From the NCBI GenBank assembly GCA_002691725.1, contig NZIT01000023.1, positions 1-19,266 on the forward strand: 19,266 bases of DNA, written 5' to 3'. Origin of the DNA: SAR116 cluster bacterium. Lineage in GTDB: Bacteria; Pseudomonadota; Alphaproteobacteria; Puniceispirillales; UBA1172. Below are positions 8,191 through 16,765 of this stretch, in pieces (the stretch's first letter is position 1; every line of letters begins with the position of its first letter). The position numbers and the translations under genes were made by a program. Below the pieces are notes generated by a model. It ran no database searches. It was given only the letters and a program-made list of their open reading frames with translations, and was not told the DNA's origin.

Positions 8191-9309
8191 ATGAAATCAC
8201 CTGAAAAAATTGCTATTCTCCGGCTTATTCGCACGCAGAATATAGGGCCTGTCACATTGACCACCCTATTGCGCCGCTACAAAAGCGGATTGTCAGTAAT
8301 CGAGCATTTGCCCGAATTAAGTGAGCGCTCCAAAATCAAAATTAACCTGTTTTCCAAGGCCAAGGCCGAAGATGAGGTAAGTAAAGTTGAAAGCTTTGGC
8401 GGTAAAATCATTGTCAGGGGTGAGGCGGATTATCCTGACATCCTCAAATATTTTGATGATGCGCCGGGTTGCTTGACTTGCCTTGGGTATCCGCATTTAT
8501 TGCAGAACTCCATCCTGTCTATGGTTGGGTCGCGCAATGCCTCACTTAATGCTCTCAATCTGACACGGCTTTTGGCTAATGATATTGGCAAGGCCGGATA
8601 TAGTGTTGTTTCTGGTATGGCGCGTGGAATTGATGCCGCCGCCCATGAAGGGTCATTAGAGACAGGGTCGATTGCGGTCATGGCAGGCGGTGTTGATCAG
8701 ATTTATCCCCGCGAGAACACAAAATTATATGAACGGCTTAAATCCGAAGGTCTGATCATTTCTGAAATGCCATTCGGGCTTCAACCTTTCGCCCAGCATT
8801 TTCCCATCAGAAACCGCATCATTGCCTCACTAGGATTGGGATTAGTCGTGATCGAAGCAAACTTGAAATCTGGCTCCCTTATCACAGCACGAGAAGCCGC
8901 CGATCGAGGCCGCGATGTCATGGCTATCCCCGGCTCACCCCTAGACCCACGATCAAAGGGCTGTAACAAATTGCTCCGTGACGGGGCGACTTTGGTTGAG
9001 GAGGCATCAGATATTATAGATGTCATCAAAACCCGATTTTTGAACACGCGCCAACCTGACATGCCGCTATTTCCGCAAACCGAAAAGGATGCAAATAAAA
9101 CCATGGGACACAATACCAAAGTAACTGCCAATGAATTGTCAGAAGCGAAAAAGCAATTACTGGAATTATTAAGTTTTGAAGCATCATCAGTTGACGAATT
9201 GGTCAAGCAATGTCATTTCTCAATTCCTGTCACCAGCACAGCGCTGTTTGAAATGGAGCTTTCTGGTGATGTTGTTCGGCACTATGGAAACCGTATTTCG
9301 CTTGTCTGA
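8191..9309 (+). CDS. dprA: DNA-processing protein A (DprA/Smf)
   Basis: Binds incoming single-stranded DNA and loads RecA during natural transformation. The 372-residue layout is: a helix-hairpin-helix-like N-terminus (about 1-60, RTQNIGPVTLTTLLRRY); a Rossmann-type DNA-binding core starting near SMVGSRNAS (110-118), with SGMARGIDAAAHEGS (141-155), GGVDQIYPREN, the loop HFPIRNRIIASL (203-214), VIEANLKSGSLITAREAADRGR, and IPGSPLDPRSKGCNKLLRDGA; then a C-terminal winged-helix domain after about 300 (ELLSFEASSVDELVKQC). The family-typical order is complete. An AGGG at 8176-8179, 11 nt before the ATG, is a distant ribosome binding site. dprA is separated from plsY by its own candidate promoter with a CtrA-like box. 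DprA is widely conserved, so its presence does not prove competence. Confidence 0.95.
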   Translation: MKSPEKIAILRLIRTQNIGPVTLTTLLRRYKSGLSVIEHLPELSERSKIKINLFSKAKAEDEVSKVESFGGKIIVRGEADYPDILKYFDDAPGCLTCLGYPHLLQNSILSMVGSRNASLNALNLTRLLANDIGKAGYSVVSGMARGIDAAAHEGSLETGSIAVMAGGVDQIYPRENTKLYERLKSEGLIISEMPFGLQPFAQHFPIRNRIIASLGLGLVVIEANLKSGSLITAREAADRGRDVMAIPGSPLDPRSKGCNKLLRDGATLVEEASDIIDVIKTRFLNTRQPDMPLFPQTEKDANKTMGHNTKVTANELSEAKKQLLELLSFEASSVDELVKQCHFSIPVTSTALFEMELSGDVVRHYGNRISLV

Positions 9310-9405
9310 AAACCAGATGCGGATACATTAAGTGATGAATAGGCATCGACTTATCCTCATATAGTGTCATATTAAAACAATTGAAATCTGTTAGAAAAGT
9401 AAATC

Positions 9406-12024
9406 ATGAAACTCGTAGTTGTTGAATCACCGGCCAAGGCAAAGACCATTAATAAATATCTTGGTGATGATTACCATGTTGTTGCATCAATTGGTCATGT
9501 CCGTGATTTACCTGATAAGCAAGGGTCGGTTATTCCCGAAGAAGACTTTGCTATGCATTGGGATATTCCAACTCGCAGCAAAGACCCTATCCATACGATC
9601 CGATCTGAGCTGAAAAAGGCTGATAAGCTTATCCTGGCGACTGACCCTGACCGTGAAGGCGAAGCGATTAGCTGGCATATTCATCATGTCATGAAAGATA
9701 CCATTGGCGATAAACCTGTTGAACGTGTGGTATTTAATGAGATTACAAAATCAGCCGTGCTTGATGCGATGGCGCATCCTCGGCATATCAATAATGAACT
9801 TGTTGACGCTTATATGGCGAGGCGGGCGCTGGATTATCTGGTTGGCTTTAATCTATCGCCGGTGTTATGGCATAAGCTGCCCGGGGCTAAATCAGCTGGC
9901 CGGGTGCAGTCGGTTGCCCTCAAGCTGATTTGTGAACGTGAAATTGAGATCGAACAATTCATCACCGAAGAATATTGGTCGATCGAAGCCAAGATGCAAA
10001 AAGTCAGCGGTGAGACCATGACGGCGCGGCTAACCCATCTTAATGGCAAAAAACTTGGCAAGATGACCATCAATAGTCAAGCGTTGGCAGATGACGCGGT
10101 AGCGGCCATTAAGGCGTCTGATTTTGCTGTTCTGGATGTCGAAACCAAACGTACAAAAAGAAACCCTTATCCGCCTTTCACGACATCTACTCTACAACAA
10201 GAAGCCAGCCGCAAGTTTGGATTTTCGGCTAGCCGTACGATGCAAGTCGCCCAGAAACTCTATGAAGGGATCAATATTGGTAGCGAGACAACCGGTCTGA
10301 TTACCTATATGCGAACAGATGGGGTTCAGCTATCCAATGATGCTATTCAAGCTATCCGCAGTGAGATTAGCAACACCAAGGGCAGTCGATATATCCCAAG
10401 CACGCCGCGCATCTATAAATCTAAAGCCGCGAATGCCCAGGAAGCGCATGAAGCTATTCGCCCAACATCTATCAGCAAACAGCCTTCTGCCATGCGCCAA
10501 TATTTAGATGCGGATCAATTTAAGCTTTATGATTTGATCTGGAAACGGACATTAGCAAGCCAGATGGCATCAGCCGAATTGGATAAAACCGCCGTTGATA
10601 TCGCCGACCGTGGCGGCAAGGCGACGCTGCGAGCAAATGGCTCTATTATCGTCTTTGATGGGTTTTTATCTGTCTATCGCGAAGATAAAGATGACCAGGA
10701 TAATGGTAATGCCAGTGGTAATGGTAATGATGATGATGCCAATGCTATTCTGCCGCCAGTGGCGAGTGGTGAGCAGATGAGCGCAAAGAACATCACCCCC
10801 AATCAGCATTTCACCCAACCGCCGCCACGCTATACCGATGCTAGTTTGATCAAGCGCATGGAAGAATTAGGCATTGGCAGGCCATCAACTTATGCCAGTA
10901 TTTTGCAAAAGCTATTGACCCGAAACTATATCAGCAAAGATCAGCGCCGCTTTATCCCCGAAGAACGTGGGCGCATTGTATCCGCCTTTCTGGAAAGCTT
11001 TTTCTCACGTTATGTAGAATATGGCTTCACCGCCCGACTAGAAGATGATCTGGACAGAATATCCGATGGCAAGCTCGAATGGAAAACGCTGTTAAGGCAA
11101 TTTTGGACGGACTTTAAGTTAGCCATTGATACAACGCAAGAATTGCCTCGGCAAACGATCCTTGAGAGCATTGATCCCATCCTTGAGAGCGTATTTTTCC
11201 CCAGAGATGATCAAGGTGATGTGATCCGTGTTTGTAGTAATTGTGAAAATGGCAAGCTGGGGTTAAAAGTGGGGCGGTTTGGCGCCTTTATTGGCTGCTC
11301 AAACTATCCCGAATGTCGATACACACGCCCTGTTGGTCAGGAATCCGATGAACAGCAGGAAGCCTTGGCCAGTGGTGACAGGCACCTTGGTGATGACCCG
11401 GAAACAGGTCTGCCCGTATTAGTCAGGAAAGGCCCTTACGGGGCTTATATCCAACTTGGTGATGCCGACACCAAAAAGCCAAAACGCGGAGCTATCCCTA
11501 AAAAAATGGAAATCCCAAGCCTGACATTAGAACAAGGGCTTGGATTGCTGCATCTGCCGCGAGAGATCGGTATCCATCCCGATAGCGGTGAGATGATTAG
11601 CTCAGGGATTGGCCGTTATGGCCCGTTTATCCGATTTGGCAGTACCTATATCAGCATCCCCGATGATGATAGCGTTCTGACGATCGGGCTTAACTTTGCT
11701 ATTGATGCGATCGCTAAATCAGGCAAAACCGCAGGCCGCAACATGGGTGATCACCCTGATGGCGGGGTTATCATGCTTAAATCTGGGCGGTTTGGGCCTT
11801 ATGTAGAACATGATAAGATACGCGCCACCATTCCGAAAGCTTTTGATCCTGATAGCTTGACGCTGGATGAGGCCATTGAGCTTATTGCCAAGAAAAAGGC
11901 GAAAGGGCCCAGTAAAAGCTTTGGTAAAAGTTTTGGCAAAAGTTCTGGCAAGGCAGCAAAACCTGCAACAAAAGCCAAAACTACTAAAGCTAAAACCAGT
12001 AGCCGCACGACGAAGCGGAAATAG
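9406..12024 (+). CDS. topA: DNA topoisomerase I
   Basis: Type IA topoisomerase that relaxes negative supercoils through a 5'-phosphotyrosine link. At 872 residues it has the TOPRIM domain (MKLVVVESPAKAKTI, Glu7; ATDPDREGEA with Asp80, Asp82, Glu84), the gate domains, and nucleophile Tyr301 in GLITYMRTDGV. The C-terminus holds one four-Cys zinc finger (Cys610, 613, 631, 637), fewer than the three of E. coli. GPYGAYIQLGD and similar GRYGPFI / GRFGPYV repeats follow, the zinc-less topoisomerase I repeats usual in Alphaproteobacteria. Two oddities: an Asp/Asn/Gly-rich insert at about residues 426-447 (10681-10746), and a Lys-rich tail (about 830-872) with KSFGKSFGKSSGK units. The 96-nt gap before it shows no convincing promoter or ribosome binding site. 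It ends 3 nt before rnr. Confidence 0.97.
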   Translation: MKLVVVESPAKAKTINKYLGDDYHVVASIGHVRDLPDKQGSVIPEEDFAMHWDIPTRSKDPIHTIRSELKKADKLILATDPDREGEAISWHIHHVMKDTIGDKPVERVVFNEITKSAVLDAMAHPRHINNELVDAYMARRALDYLVGFNLSPVLWHKLPGAKSAGRVQSVALKLICEREIEIEQFITEEYWSIEAKMQKVSGETMTARLTHLNGKKLGKMTINSQALADDAVAAIKASDFAVLDVETKRTKRNPYPPFTTSTLQQEASRKFGFSASRTMQVAQKLYEGINIGSETTGLITYMRTDGVQLSNDAIQAIRSEISNTKGSRYIPSTPRIYKSKAANAQEAHEAIRPTSISKQPSAMRQYLDADQFKLYDLIWKRTLASQMASAELDKTAVDIADRGGKATLRANGSIIVFDGFLSVYREDKDDQDNGNASGNGNDDDANAILPPVASGEQMSAKNITPNQHFTQPPPRYTDASLIKRMEELGIGRPSTYASILQKLLTRNYISKDQRRFIPEERGRIVSAFLESFFSRYVEYGFTARLEDDLDRISDGKLEWKTLLRQFWTDFKLAIDTTQELPRQTILESIDPILESVFFPRDDQGDVIRVCSNCENGKLGLKVGRFGAFIGCSNYPECRYTRPVGQESDEQQEALASGDRHLGDDPETGLPVLVRKGPYGAYIQLGDADTKKPKRGAIPKKMEIPSLTLEQGLGLLHLPREIGIHPDSGEMISSGIGRYGPFIRFGSTYISIPDDDSVLTIGLNFAIDAIAKSGKTAGRNMGDHPDGGVIMLKSGRFGPYVEHDKIRATIPKAFDPDSLTLDEAIELIAKKKAKGPSKSFGKSFGKSSGKAAKPATKAKTTKAKTSSRTTKRK

Positions 12025-12027
12025 TCA

Positions 12028-14325
12028 ATGACTGACCCTGATGACGATGGGCAACCCTTATCAAGCCCCGAAGCCAGACCTCTGCCCAATGATGATGAGC
12101 TGATTAATTTTATCAATGAGCATGACCATGCGCCGACGGTCAAGGAACTCGCTCGTGCCTTTGGTCTTAAACCGCATCAGCGGGCGCCTTTACGAAAACA
12201 GCTTAAATCAATTATCAACAAAGGCCAGTATCGCACAGCGCAGAACCGAAATATGCTACCAGCACAAGAGCTGCCTGCCGTGCTGCCATTGAAAATTACC
12301 CGTGTCACCGCAGATGGGGAATATCTAGCAACACCTGTCGATAATAATCTCAACAGCAATGCAATGATCATGATCAAACCAGACCGGCGCAAACCTGTTG
12401 CCCTGACAACAGGCGATGAGGTGCTGGCGCGATTGGCACCATCGCGGTCATCATCCAAAGACAAACAGCGTTATGAGGCGCGCGTTATTCGCGTTCTGCC
12501 ACGCACTAAACGCCAGGTGTTTGGTGAGGTTATTCAGACCAGCAAGGGCTATATGCTCGAAAATGCTGATCGTAACGCACGGCATGGCATTGATCTGATT
12601 ATCAATGCTGATATGGATATCGCTGCTGGCGATTTTGTGGAGGCGGAATTACAGCAAGGGCGAGGCTATCTTAACCGAACCGCACAGGTTATTCGCCGTA
12701 TCGGCAGTCGTGATAATCCGAACTTCTCGGCTCTTGCTATTGCTGAATTTGAACTTCCCCACCATTTTGATGAGGATGTTCTGGCCGAAGCCAAAAAAGC
12801 CAAAATCCCAACACCCAAAGGCCGGACGGATATAAGGGATATCCCCCTGATCACCATTGATGGCGCTGATGCTCGTGATTTTGATGATGCCGTTTATGCC
12901 GAACCTCTGGCTGATGGTTGGCGCGTTATGGTGGCTATTGCTGATGTTGCGCATTATGTTGCCGAAGGCTCTGCCCTTGATCGGGAGGCGCAGTTGCGCG
13001 GCAATTCTGTTTATCTGCCTGATATGGTCGTGCCTATGTTGCCTGAGGATTTATCGAACGGCTTATGTTCGCTGCGCCCGCATGAAGACAGAGCTTGTGT
13101 TGTGGCGGATATGACGATTGATGAAAACGGCCATAAAACTGGCCACCGTATCTATCGCGGCTTGATGCGGTCACATGCCAGGCTGACCTATGATGAGGTT
13201 GAGCTTGCCCTTAATGATGCAAATGCACCAGCACCGCAAGGCATTGATAAGGCGCTGATCCAGCATCTGTATGGCGCCTATCTAAGCTTGAGCAAGGAAC
13301 GCGCTGAGCGCGGCGCGCTTGAGCTTAATCTGGCTGAAAAACGCATTGCTTTTGATGATCAGGGTAAGGCTATTGGTATCACCAAACGCTATCAAAACAC
13401 GAGCCAGAAATTAATTGAAGAGATGATGATTTTGGCGAATGTTGCGGCGGCAGAAACACTGGAAGGCGCAAGCGCATTATGTGTTTATCGCGCGCATGAG
13501 CCGCCTGATCCAGCGCGTATAGACAGCCTCTATGATCTCTGCCGTGCGATGGGATTAAGTTTCGCCAAGGGTCAGGTTATCAGGCCGGCTGATTTTAATA
13601 AGCTGTTATATCGCGGCAAAACCGCATTGGGTGATGGGGATAACCAGCTCTTGAATGAAACTGTCTTAAGGTGCCAGTCGCAAGCCAATTACCGCATCAC
13701 TAATCCCGGGCATTATGGTCTGGGGTTAATCCGATACGCGCATTTCACATCACCTATCCGCCGCTATTCTGATCTGATGGTGCATCGAAGCCTGCTCAAA
13801 GAAAGCCGTATTGATGCGGAGAAAGCGGCTGAGACGTGCCAGCATATTTCTGAAACAGAGCGCCGTGCCGCCAATGCCGAAAGACGCAGTGTTGATCGCT
13901 ATGCTGCCAGCCTCATTGCCCATGAAACAGGGCATATCATGACAGGAAAAGTCATTAGCATTACAGGCTTTGGAGCATTTATTGAGCTGTCTGATCACAG
14001 CACCGAAGGGTTACTGCCTTTAGCCCAAATGCCGCCAGATTATTATCATATTGATACAACGCTCGGTGTAATGCGCGGTGATCGTAATGGGATTGAGGTC
14101 AAAACCGGTGATCAAATTGATGTCATGATCATGTCAGTCACTCCGGTGAAAGGGTCGGTCTTATTGAGCTGGGCTGATGGCGGCGGTTTAGATGGTCAAA
14201 CCTCGAACGGACAGAACCGATCAAAACCCGCAAAAGGCCAGCTTTCTCGCCGCCGGATGAAAAAACCACCACGCAAAAAGAAAAGTGGCGCGAAAAAGCT
14301 AGGCAAACAGCGACAGAAGCCTTGA
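12028..14325 (+). CDS. rnr: Ribonuclease R
   Basis: Processive 3'-to-5' exoribonuclease of the RNB family, able to degrade structured RNA in rRNA and mRNA turnover. The 765 residues comprise an N-terminal winged-helix segment (about 22-80, TVKELARAFGLKPHQRAPLRK), cold-shock/OB domains (about 85-260), the RNB catalytic domain starting with TIDGADARDFDDAVY, an S1 domain (about 635-720, GKVISITGFGAFIELSDHS) and a basic tail rich in Lys/Arg (about 730-765). The four metal-binding aspartates are Asp278, Asp284, Asp286 and Asp287. The basic tail and N-terminal domain favour RNase R over RNase II. The ATG is 3 nt after the topA stop, so the two are probably co-transcribed. Its TGA lies inside the -35 hexamer of the rpmG promoter. 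Confidence 0.96.
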   Translation: MTDPDDDGQPLSSPEARPLPNDDELINFINEHDHAPTVKELARAFGLKPHQRAPLRKQLKSIINKGQYRTAQNRNMLPAQELPAVLPLKITRVTADGEYLATPVDNNLNSNAMIMIKPDRRKPVALTTGDEVLARLAPSRSSSKDKQRYEARVIRVLPRTKRQVFGEVIQTSKGYMLENADRNARHGIDLIINADMDIAAGDFVEAELQQGRGYLNRTAQVIRRIGSRDNPNFSALAIAEFELPHHFDEDVLAEAKKAKIPTPKGRTDIRDIPLITIDGADARDFDDAVYAEPLADGWRVMVAIADVAHYVAEGSALDREAQLRGNSVYLPDMVVPMLPEDLSNGLCSLRPHEDRACVVADMTIDENGHKTGHRIYRGLMRSHARLTYDEVELALNDANAPAPQGIDKALIQHLYGAYLSLSKERAERGALELNLAEKRIAFDDQGKAIGITKRYQNTSQKLIEEMMILANVAAAETLEGASALCVYRAHEPPDPARIDSLYDLCRAMGLSFAKGQVIRPADFNKLLYRGKTALGDGDNQLLNETVLRCQSQANYRITNPGHYGLGLIRYAHFTSPIRRYSDLMVHRSLLKESRIDAEKAAETCQHISETERRAANAERRSVDRYAASLIAHETGHIMTGKVISITGFGAFIELSDHSTEGLLPLAQMPPDYYHIDTTLGVMRGDRNGIEVKTGDQIDVMIMSVTPVKGSVLLSWADGGGLDGQTSNGQNRSKPAKGQLSRRRMKKPPRKKKSGAKKLGKQRQKP

Positions 14326-14349
14326 CACATGCATCTAAACTTGTATAAA
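14322..14349 (+). promoter_or_regulatory. Strong sigma70-type promoter for rpmG
   Basis: A perfect TTGACA (14322-14327) and TATAAA (14344-14349) are separated by 16 nt. The -35 overlaps the rnr stop codon (TGA 14323-14325). Transcription would start near 14356, about 19 nt before the rpmG ATG, which has AGGAG at 14364-14368. This is the best promoter in the window, fitting the high expression of a ribosomal protein gene. It may also supply the ROK kinase and dinB behind it. Confidence 0.75.
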
Positions 14350-14374
14350 TCACGCTTCGATACAGGAGATGGTC

Positions 14375-14542
14375 ATGGCCAAACCAGCAACACTGCAAAT
14401 TAAACTCGTCAGCACCGGTGACACCGGCTATTACTATGTCACCAAGAAAAACCCACGCACCAAGCCAGAAAAGCTTGAGCTGATGAAATATGATCCAAAG
14501 CTTAGAAAACATATCTTGTTCCGCGAAGCGAAAATCAAGTAA
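14375..14542 (+). CDS. rpmG: Large ribosomal subunit protein bL33
   Basis: A 55-residue protein beginning [19 protein letters not shown] and containing [21 protein letters not shown] and the C-terminal FREAKIK, an end-to-end match to L33 of the 50S subunit. It lacks the Cys pairs of zinc-binding L33 forms, so it is the zinc-independent (C-minus) type usual in Proteobacteria. The start was chosen because AGGAG (14364-14368) lies 6 nt before the ATG at 14375; an in-frame ATG at 14369 directly abuts that site and would be too close. It has its own strong promoter overlapping the rnr end. No terminator hairpin follows; the 38-nt gap to the kinase gene is T-rich and carries that gene's ribosome binding site. 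Confidence 0.96.
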   Translation: MAKPATLQIKLVSTGDTGYYYVTKKNPRTKPEKLELMKYDPKLRKHILFREAKIK

Positions 14543-14580
14543 ACTATTTCTGTCTTTTTCTTTATTAAAGGAGTCGTCTG

Positions 14581-15477
14581 ATGCGCCTTGGGGTTGACCT
14601 GGGTGGCACCAAGATTGAAGCCGCTATTATTGACAGAAATGGTGATTTTGTTTGGCGCAAACGTCAGAAAACCAGCAAAACCAGCTATGATGAAATGCTT
14701 TCAAGCGTAGCTGAACTTGTCGCAGAGGCGCGCCAGAAAACTGATTTTGATGGGCCTGTTGGCGTAGGTATTCCAGGCTCAATGATGCGCTCCAGCCAGA
14801 TCATTCAAGGCGCCAGCCTGACCTATTTGAATAACCGTGATCTAAAATCTGATCTTACCAATACATTAGCCACCGATATCAGGCTCGAAAATGATGCAAA
14901 TTGTTTCGCCTTATCCGAAGCAACCGACGGCGCGGCGGCGGGATGTGATGTTGTCTTTGGGCTTATCCTTGGGACAGGCTGCGGCAGTGGGTTGGTGATT
15001 GATGGACGCCCCTTAACAGGCCTTAACGGCATTGCTGGTGAGATCGGACATAACCCCCTGCCCTGGCCAATCACTGATGAATATTTGGGGCATGAATGTT
15101 GGTGCGGTAATGAGGGATGTATTGAGACATTTATCTCTGGAACGGCTGTCAGCAAAGACTATTTTGATCGCACTGGCGTCAATATGCCAGTCGAAGAAAT
15201 AGCCGCACGGGCAGGCATGGATTTAGTCGCCGAAAGCGTCTTTCAAGTGTTAGAAGACCGACTTGCACGCAGTTTAGCGGTCGTCATCAATATGATTGAT
15301 CCTGATGCAATTGTGCTTGGTGGCGGCTTATCAAACTTGGAGCGCCTATATCAAAATGTTCACCCTAAATGGCCACGGCTTGTTTATAGCAAACATATAG
15401 AAACCCGTCTGATTCGGCCAAAGCACGGAGATTCGAGCGGCGTTCGTGGGGCAGCATGGCTGTGGCCTTATGACTGA
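14581..15477 (+). CDS. ROK-family sugar kinase (fructokinase/Mak-like)
   Basis: Cytoplasmic ATP-dependent hexose kinase of the ROK family, 298 residues. The ATP-phosphate loop is GVDLGGTK (Asp6, 4-11) and the catalytic Asp105 is in ENDANCFALSE. A second phosphate-binding stretch is LILGTGCGSGLVI (128-140). The ROK zinc site is His157 (GEIGHNPLPW) with Cys173, Cys175 and Cys180 in HECWCGNEGCIE. The combination GHNPLPW...CIETFISGTA resembles E. coli Mak (manno-/fructokinase) more than NagK or glucokinase, so fructose is the best guess; the substrate is not proven. A strong AAAGGAG (14567-14573) precedes the ATG. It follows rpmG by 38 nt and overlaps dinB by 8 nt. Confidence 0.88.
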   Translation: MRLGVDLGGTKIEAAIIDRNGDFVWRKRQKTSKTSYDEMLSSVAELVAEARQKTDFDGPVGVGIPGSMMRSSQIIQGASLTYLNNRDLKSDLTNTLATDIRLENDANCFALSEATDGAAAGCDVVFGLILGTGCGSGLVIDGRPLTGLNGIAGEIGHNPLPWPITDEYLGHECWCGNEGCIETFISGTAVSKDYFDRTGVNMPVEEIAARAGMDLVAESVFQVLEDRLARSLAVVINMIDPDAIVLGGGLSNLERLYQNVHPKWPRLVYSKHIETRLIRPKHGDSSGVRGAAWLWPYD

Positions 15478-16765
15478 TCTGGCGACGCCATGGCTTTGTC
15501 GTGACTGTCTTGCTGATGGGATCAGCGCTATGATTAACCAATGCCCTGAATGTGGGTCTTGGCAATTACTTAAACATGCTGAGCTGCGAGAGCTGGCTAT
15601 CGCCCATGTAGATTGTGATGCGTTTTATGCGGCAATAGAAAAAAGAGATCAGCCCAAGCTTGCCGATAAGCCGGTTATTATTGGCGGCGGCAAACGCGGG
15701 GTTGTTGCAACGGCTTGCTATGTTGCGCGGATTCATGGGGTGCGTTCAGCCATGCCGATGTTCAAAGCGCTTCAGCTTTGCCCTGATGCCGTTGTTATTC
15801 CGCCGCGCATGGATGCTTATAAAGTGGCTGGATATGCTATCAGAGAGCTGATGCTGACCCTAACGCCTCAGGTTGAGCCGTTATCAATTGACGAAGCCTT
15901 TATGGATTTAAGCGGCACCGAGGCCTTGCATCAAAAATACCCTGCCGCCAGCATGGTAGAATTGGCCAAGCGGATTAAGAGTGAGGTTGGCATCACCGTA
16001 TCTATCGGGCTGTCTGGGACAAAATCACTGGCAAAGATGGCATCTGATATGGATAAGCCTAAAGGCTTTCACATTATTGGCATGGCTGACGCCGCTGAGA
16101 TGCTAGCCCCCTTGCCTGTTAGCACCCTCTATGGGACAGGCAAAGTATTGACCAAAAAACTAAATACGGCAGGCATAAAAACATGTGGCGACCTCGCGCG
16201 GGCAAATCCTGAACTGATCATAAAACTTGCCGGCAGTAACGCCCGAACACTGCAACAACTCGCCGCTGGCATTGACCCTCGGCCAGTGACGCCTGATCGA
16301 CCTGCCAAGTCCATATCATCTGAAACAACATTTGAAACTGATATCTCTGATCTTGAAATCCTCGCCGCTATTCTCGAAGAATTATGTGATAAAGTCGCAA
16401 AACGGTTAAAGACGGCTGAACTATCCGGGCGGACGGTTATGCTCAAACTGAAGTCAGATAAACACCAATTGCTGACGCGAAGTCGCACATTAAGTGACCC
16501 CACCAGATTATCAAAGCGGATATTTGAAACAGGGCTTTTGATGCTAAAAGATGAGATCGCGGCAGATCGCAACTGGCGGCTTATCGGCATAGGTGTTGAG
16601 CAGTTGGATCATGCCGAACATGCTGATCCGATGAACTTGGCTGACCCTGATTTAGGCCGTATCATTGCCCTCCAGGATACGGTGGATGGACTGCGTGATA
16701 AACATGGCAAGGCGGCTATCGTGACAGGGCGGCAATTCGCTCGCAAGCCCAAAGATAACCAATAA
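15470..16765 (+). CDS. dinB: DNA polymerase IV with N-terminal zinc-ribbon-like extension
   Basis: Y-family translesion polymerase, 431 residues from the chosen ATG. Catalytic motifs are AHVDCDAFYAAIE (Asp48) and LSIDEAFMDLSGT (Asp141, Glu142), followed by the finger/thumb signature GLSGTKSLAKMASDMDKPKGF and the helix-hairpin-helix segment around VSTLYGTGKVLTKKL. Before the polymerase lies a 40-residue extension with Cys10-x2-Cys13 and Cys25-x2-Cys28, ending in CPECGSWQLLKHAEL. This zinc-ribbon-like leader is known from alphaproteobacterial DinB and absent from E. coli DinB. ATG 15470 overlaps the ROK stop by 8 nt; an upstream in-frame ATG at 15446 would add only eight residues. I see no typical C-terminal QLxLF clamp-binding motif. 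No LexA-type operator is visible upstream. Its TAA directly abuts the stop of the convergent eipB gene. Confidence 0.94.
   Translation: MTDLATPWLCRDCLADGISAMINQCPECGSWQLLKHAELRELAIAHVDCDAFYAAIEKRDQPKLADKPVIIGGGKRGVVATACYVARIHGVRSAMPMFKALQLCPDAVVIPPRMDAYKVAGYAIRELMLTLTPQVEPLSIDEAFMDLSGTEALHQKYPAASMVELAKRIKSEVGITVSIGLSGTKSLAKMASDMDKPKGFHIIGMADAAEMLAPLPVSTLYGTGKVLTKKLNTAGIKTCGDLARANPELIIKLAGSNARTLQQLAAGIDPRPVTPDRPAKSISSETTFETDISDLEILAAILEELCDKVAKRLKTAELSGRTVMLKLKSDKHQLLTRSRTLSDPTRLSKRIFETGLLMLKDEIAADRNWRLIGIGVEQLDHAEHADPMNLADPDLGRIIALQDTVDGLRDKHGKAAIVTGRQFARKPKDNQ

Noticed and set aside
9310..9405. Promoter for topA in the 96-nt gap after dprA
   Set aside because: TATAGT and TATTAA occur, but no -35 hexamer stands at suitable spacing; not supportable by eye.
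12649..12954. Minus-strand ORF of 101 codons inside rnr, and similar ORFs at 8781-9206 and 16129-16590
   Set aside because: All lie opposite strongly conserved genes (rnr, dprA, dinB), show no domain features, and reflect the codon use of the real strand.
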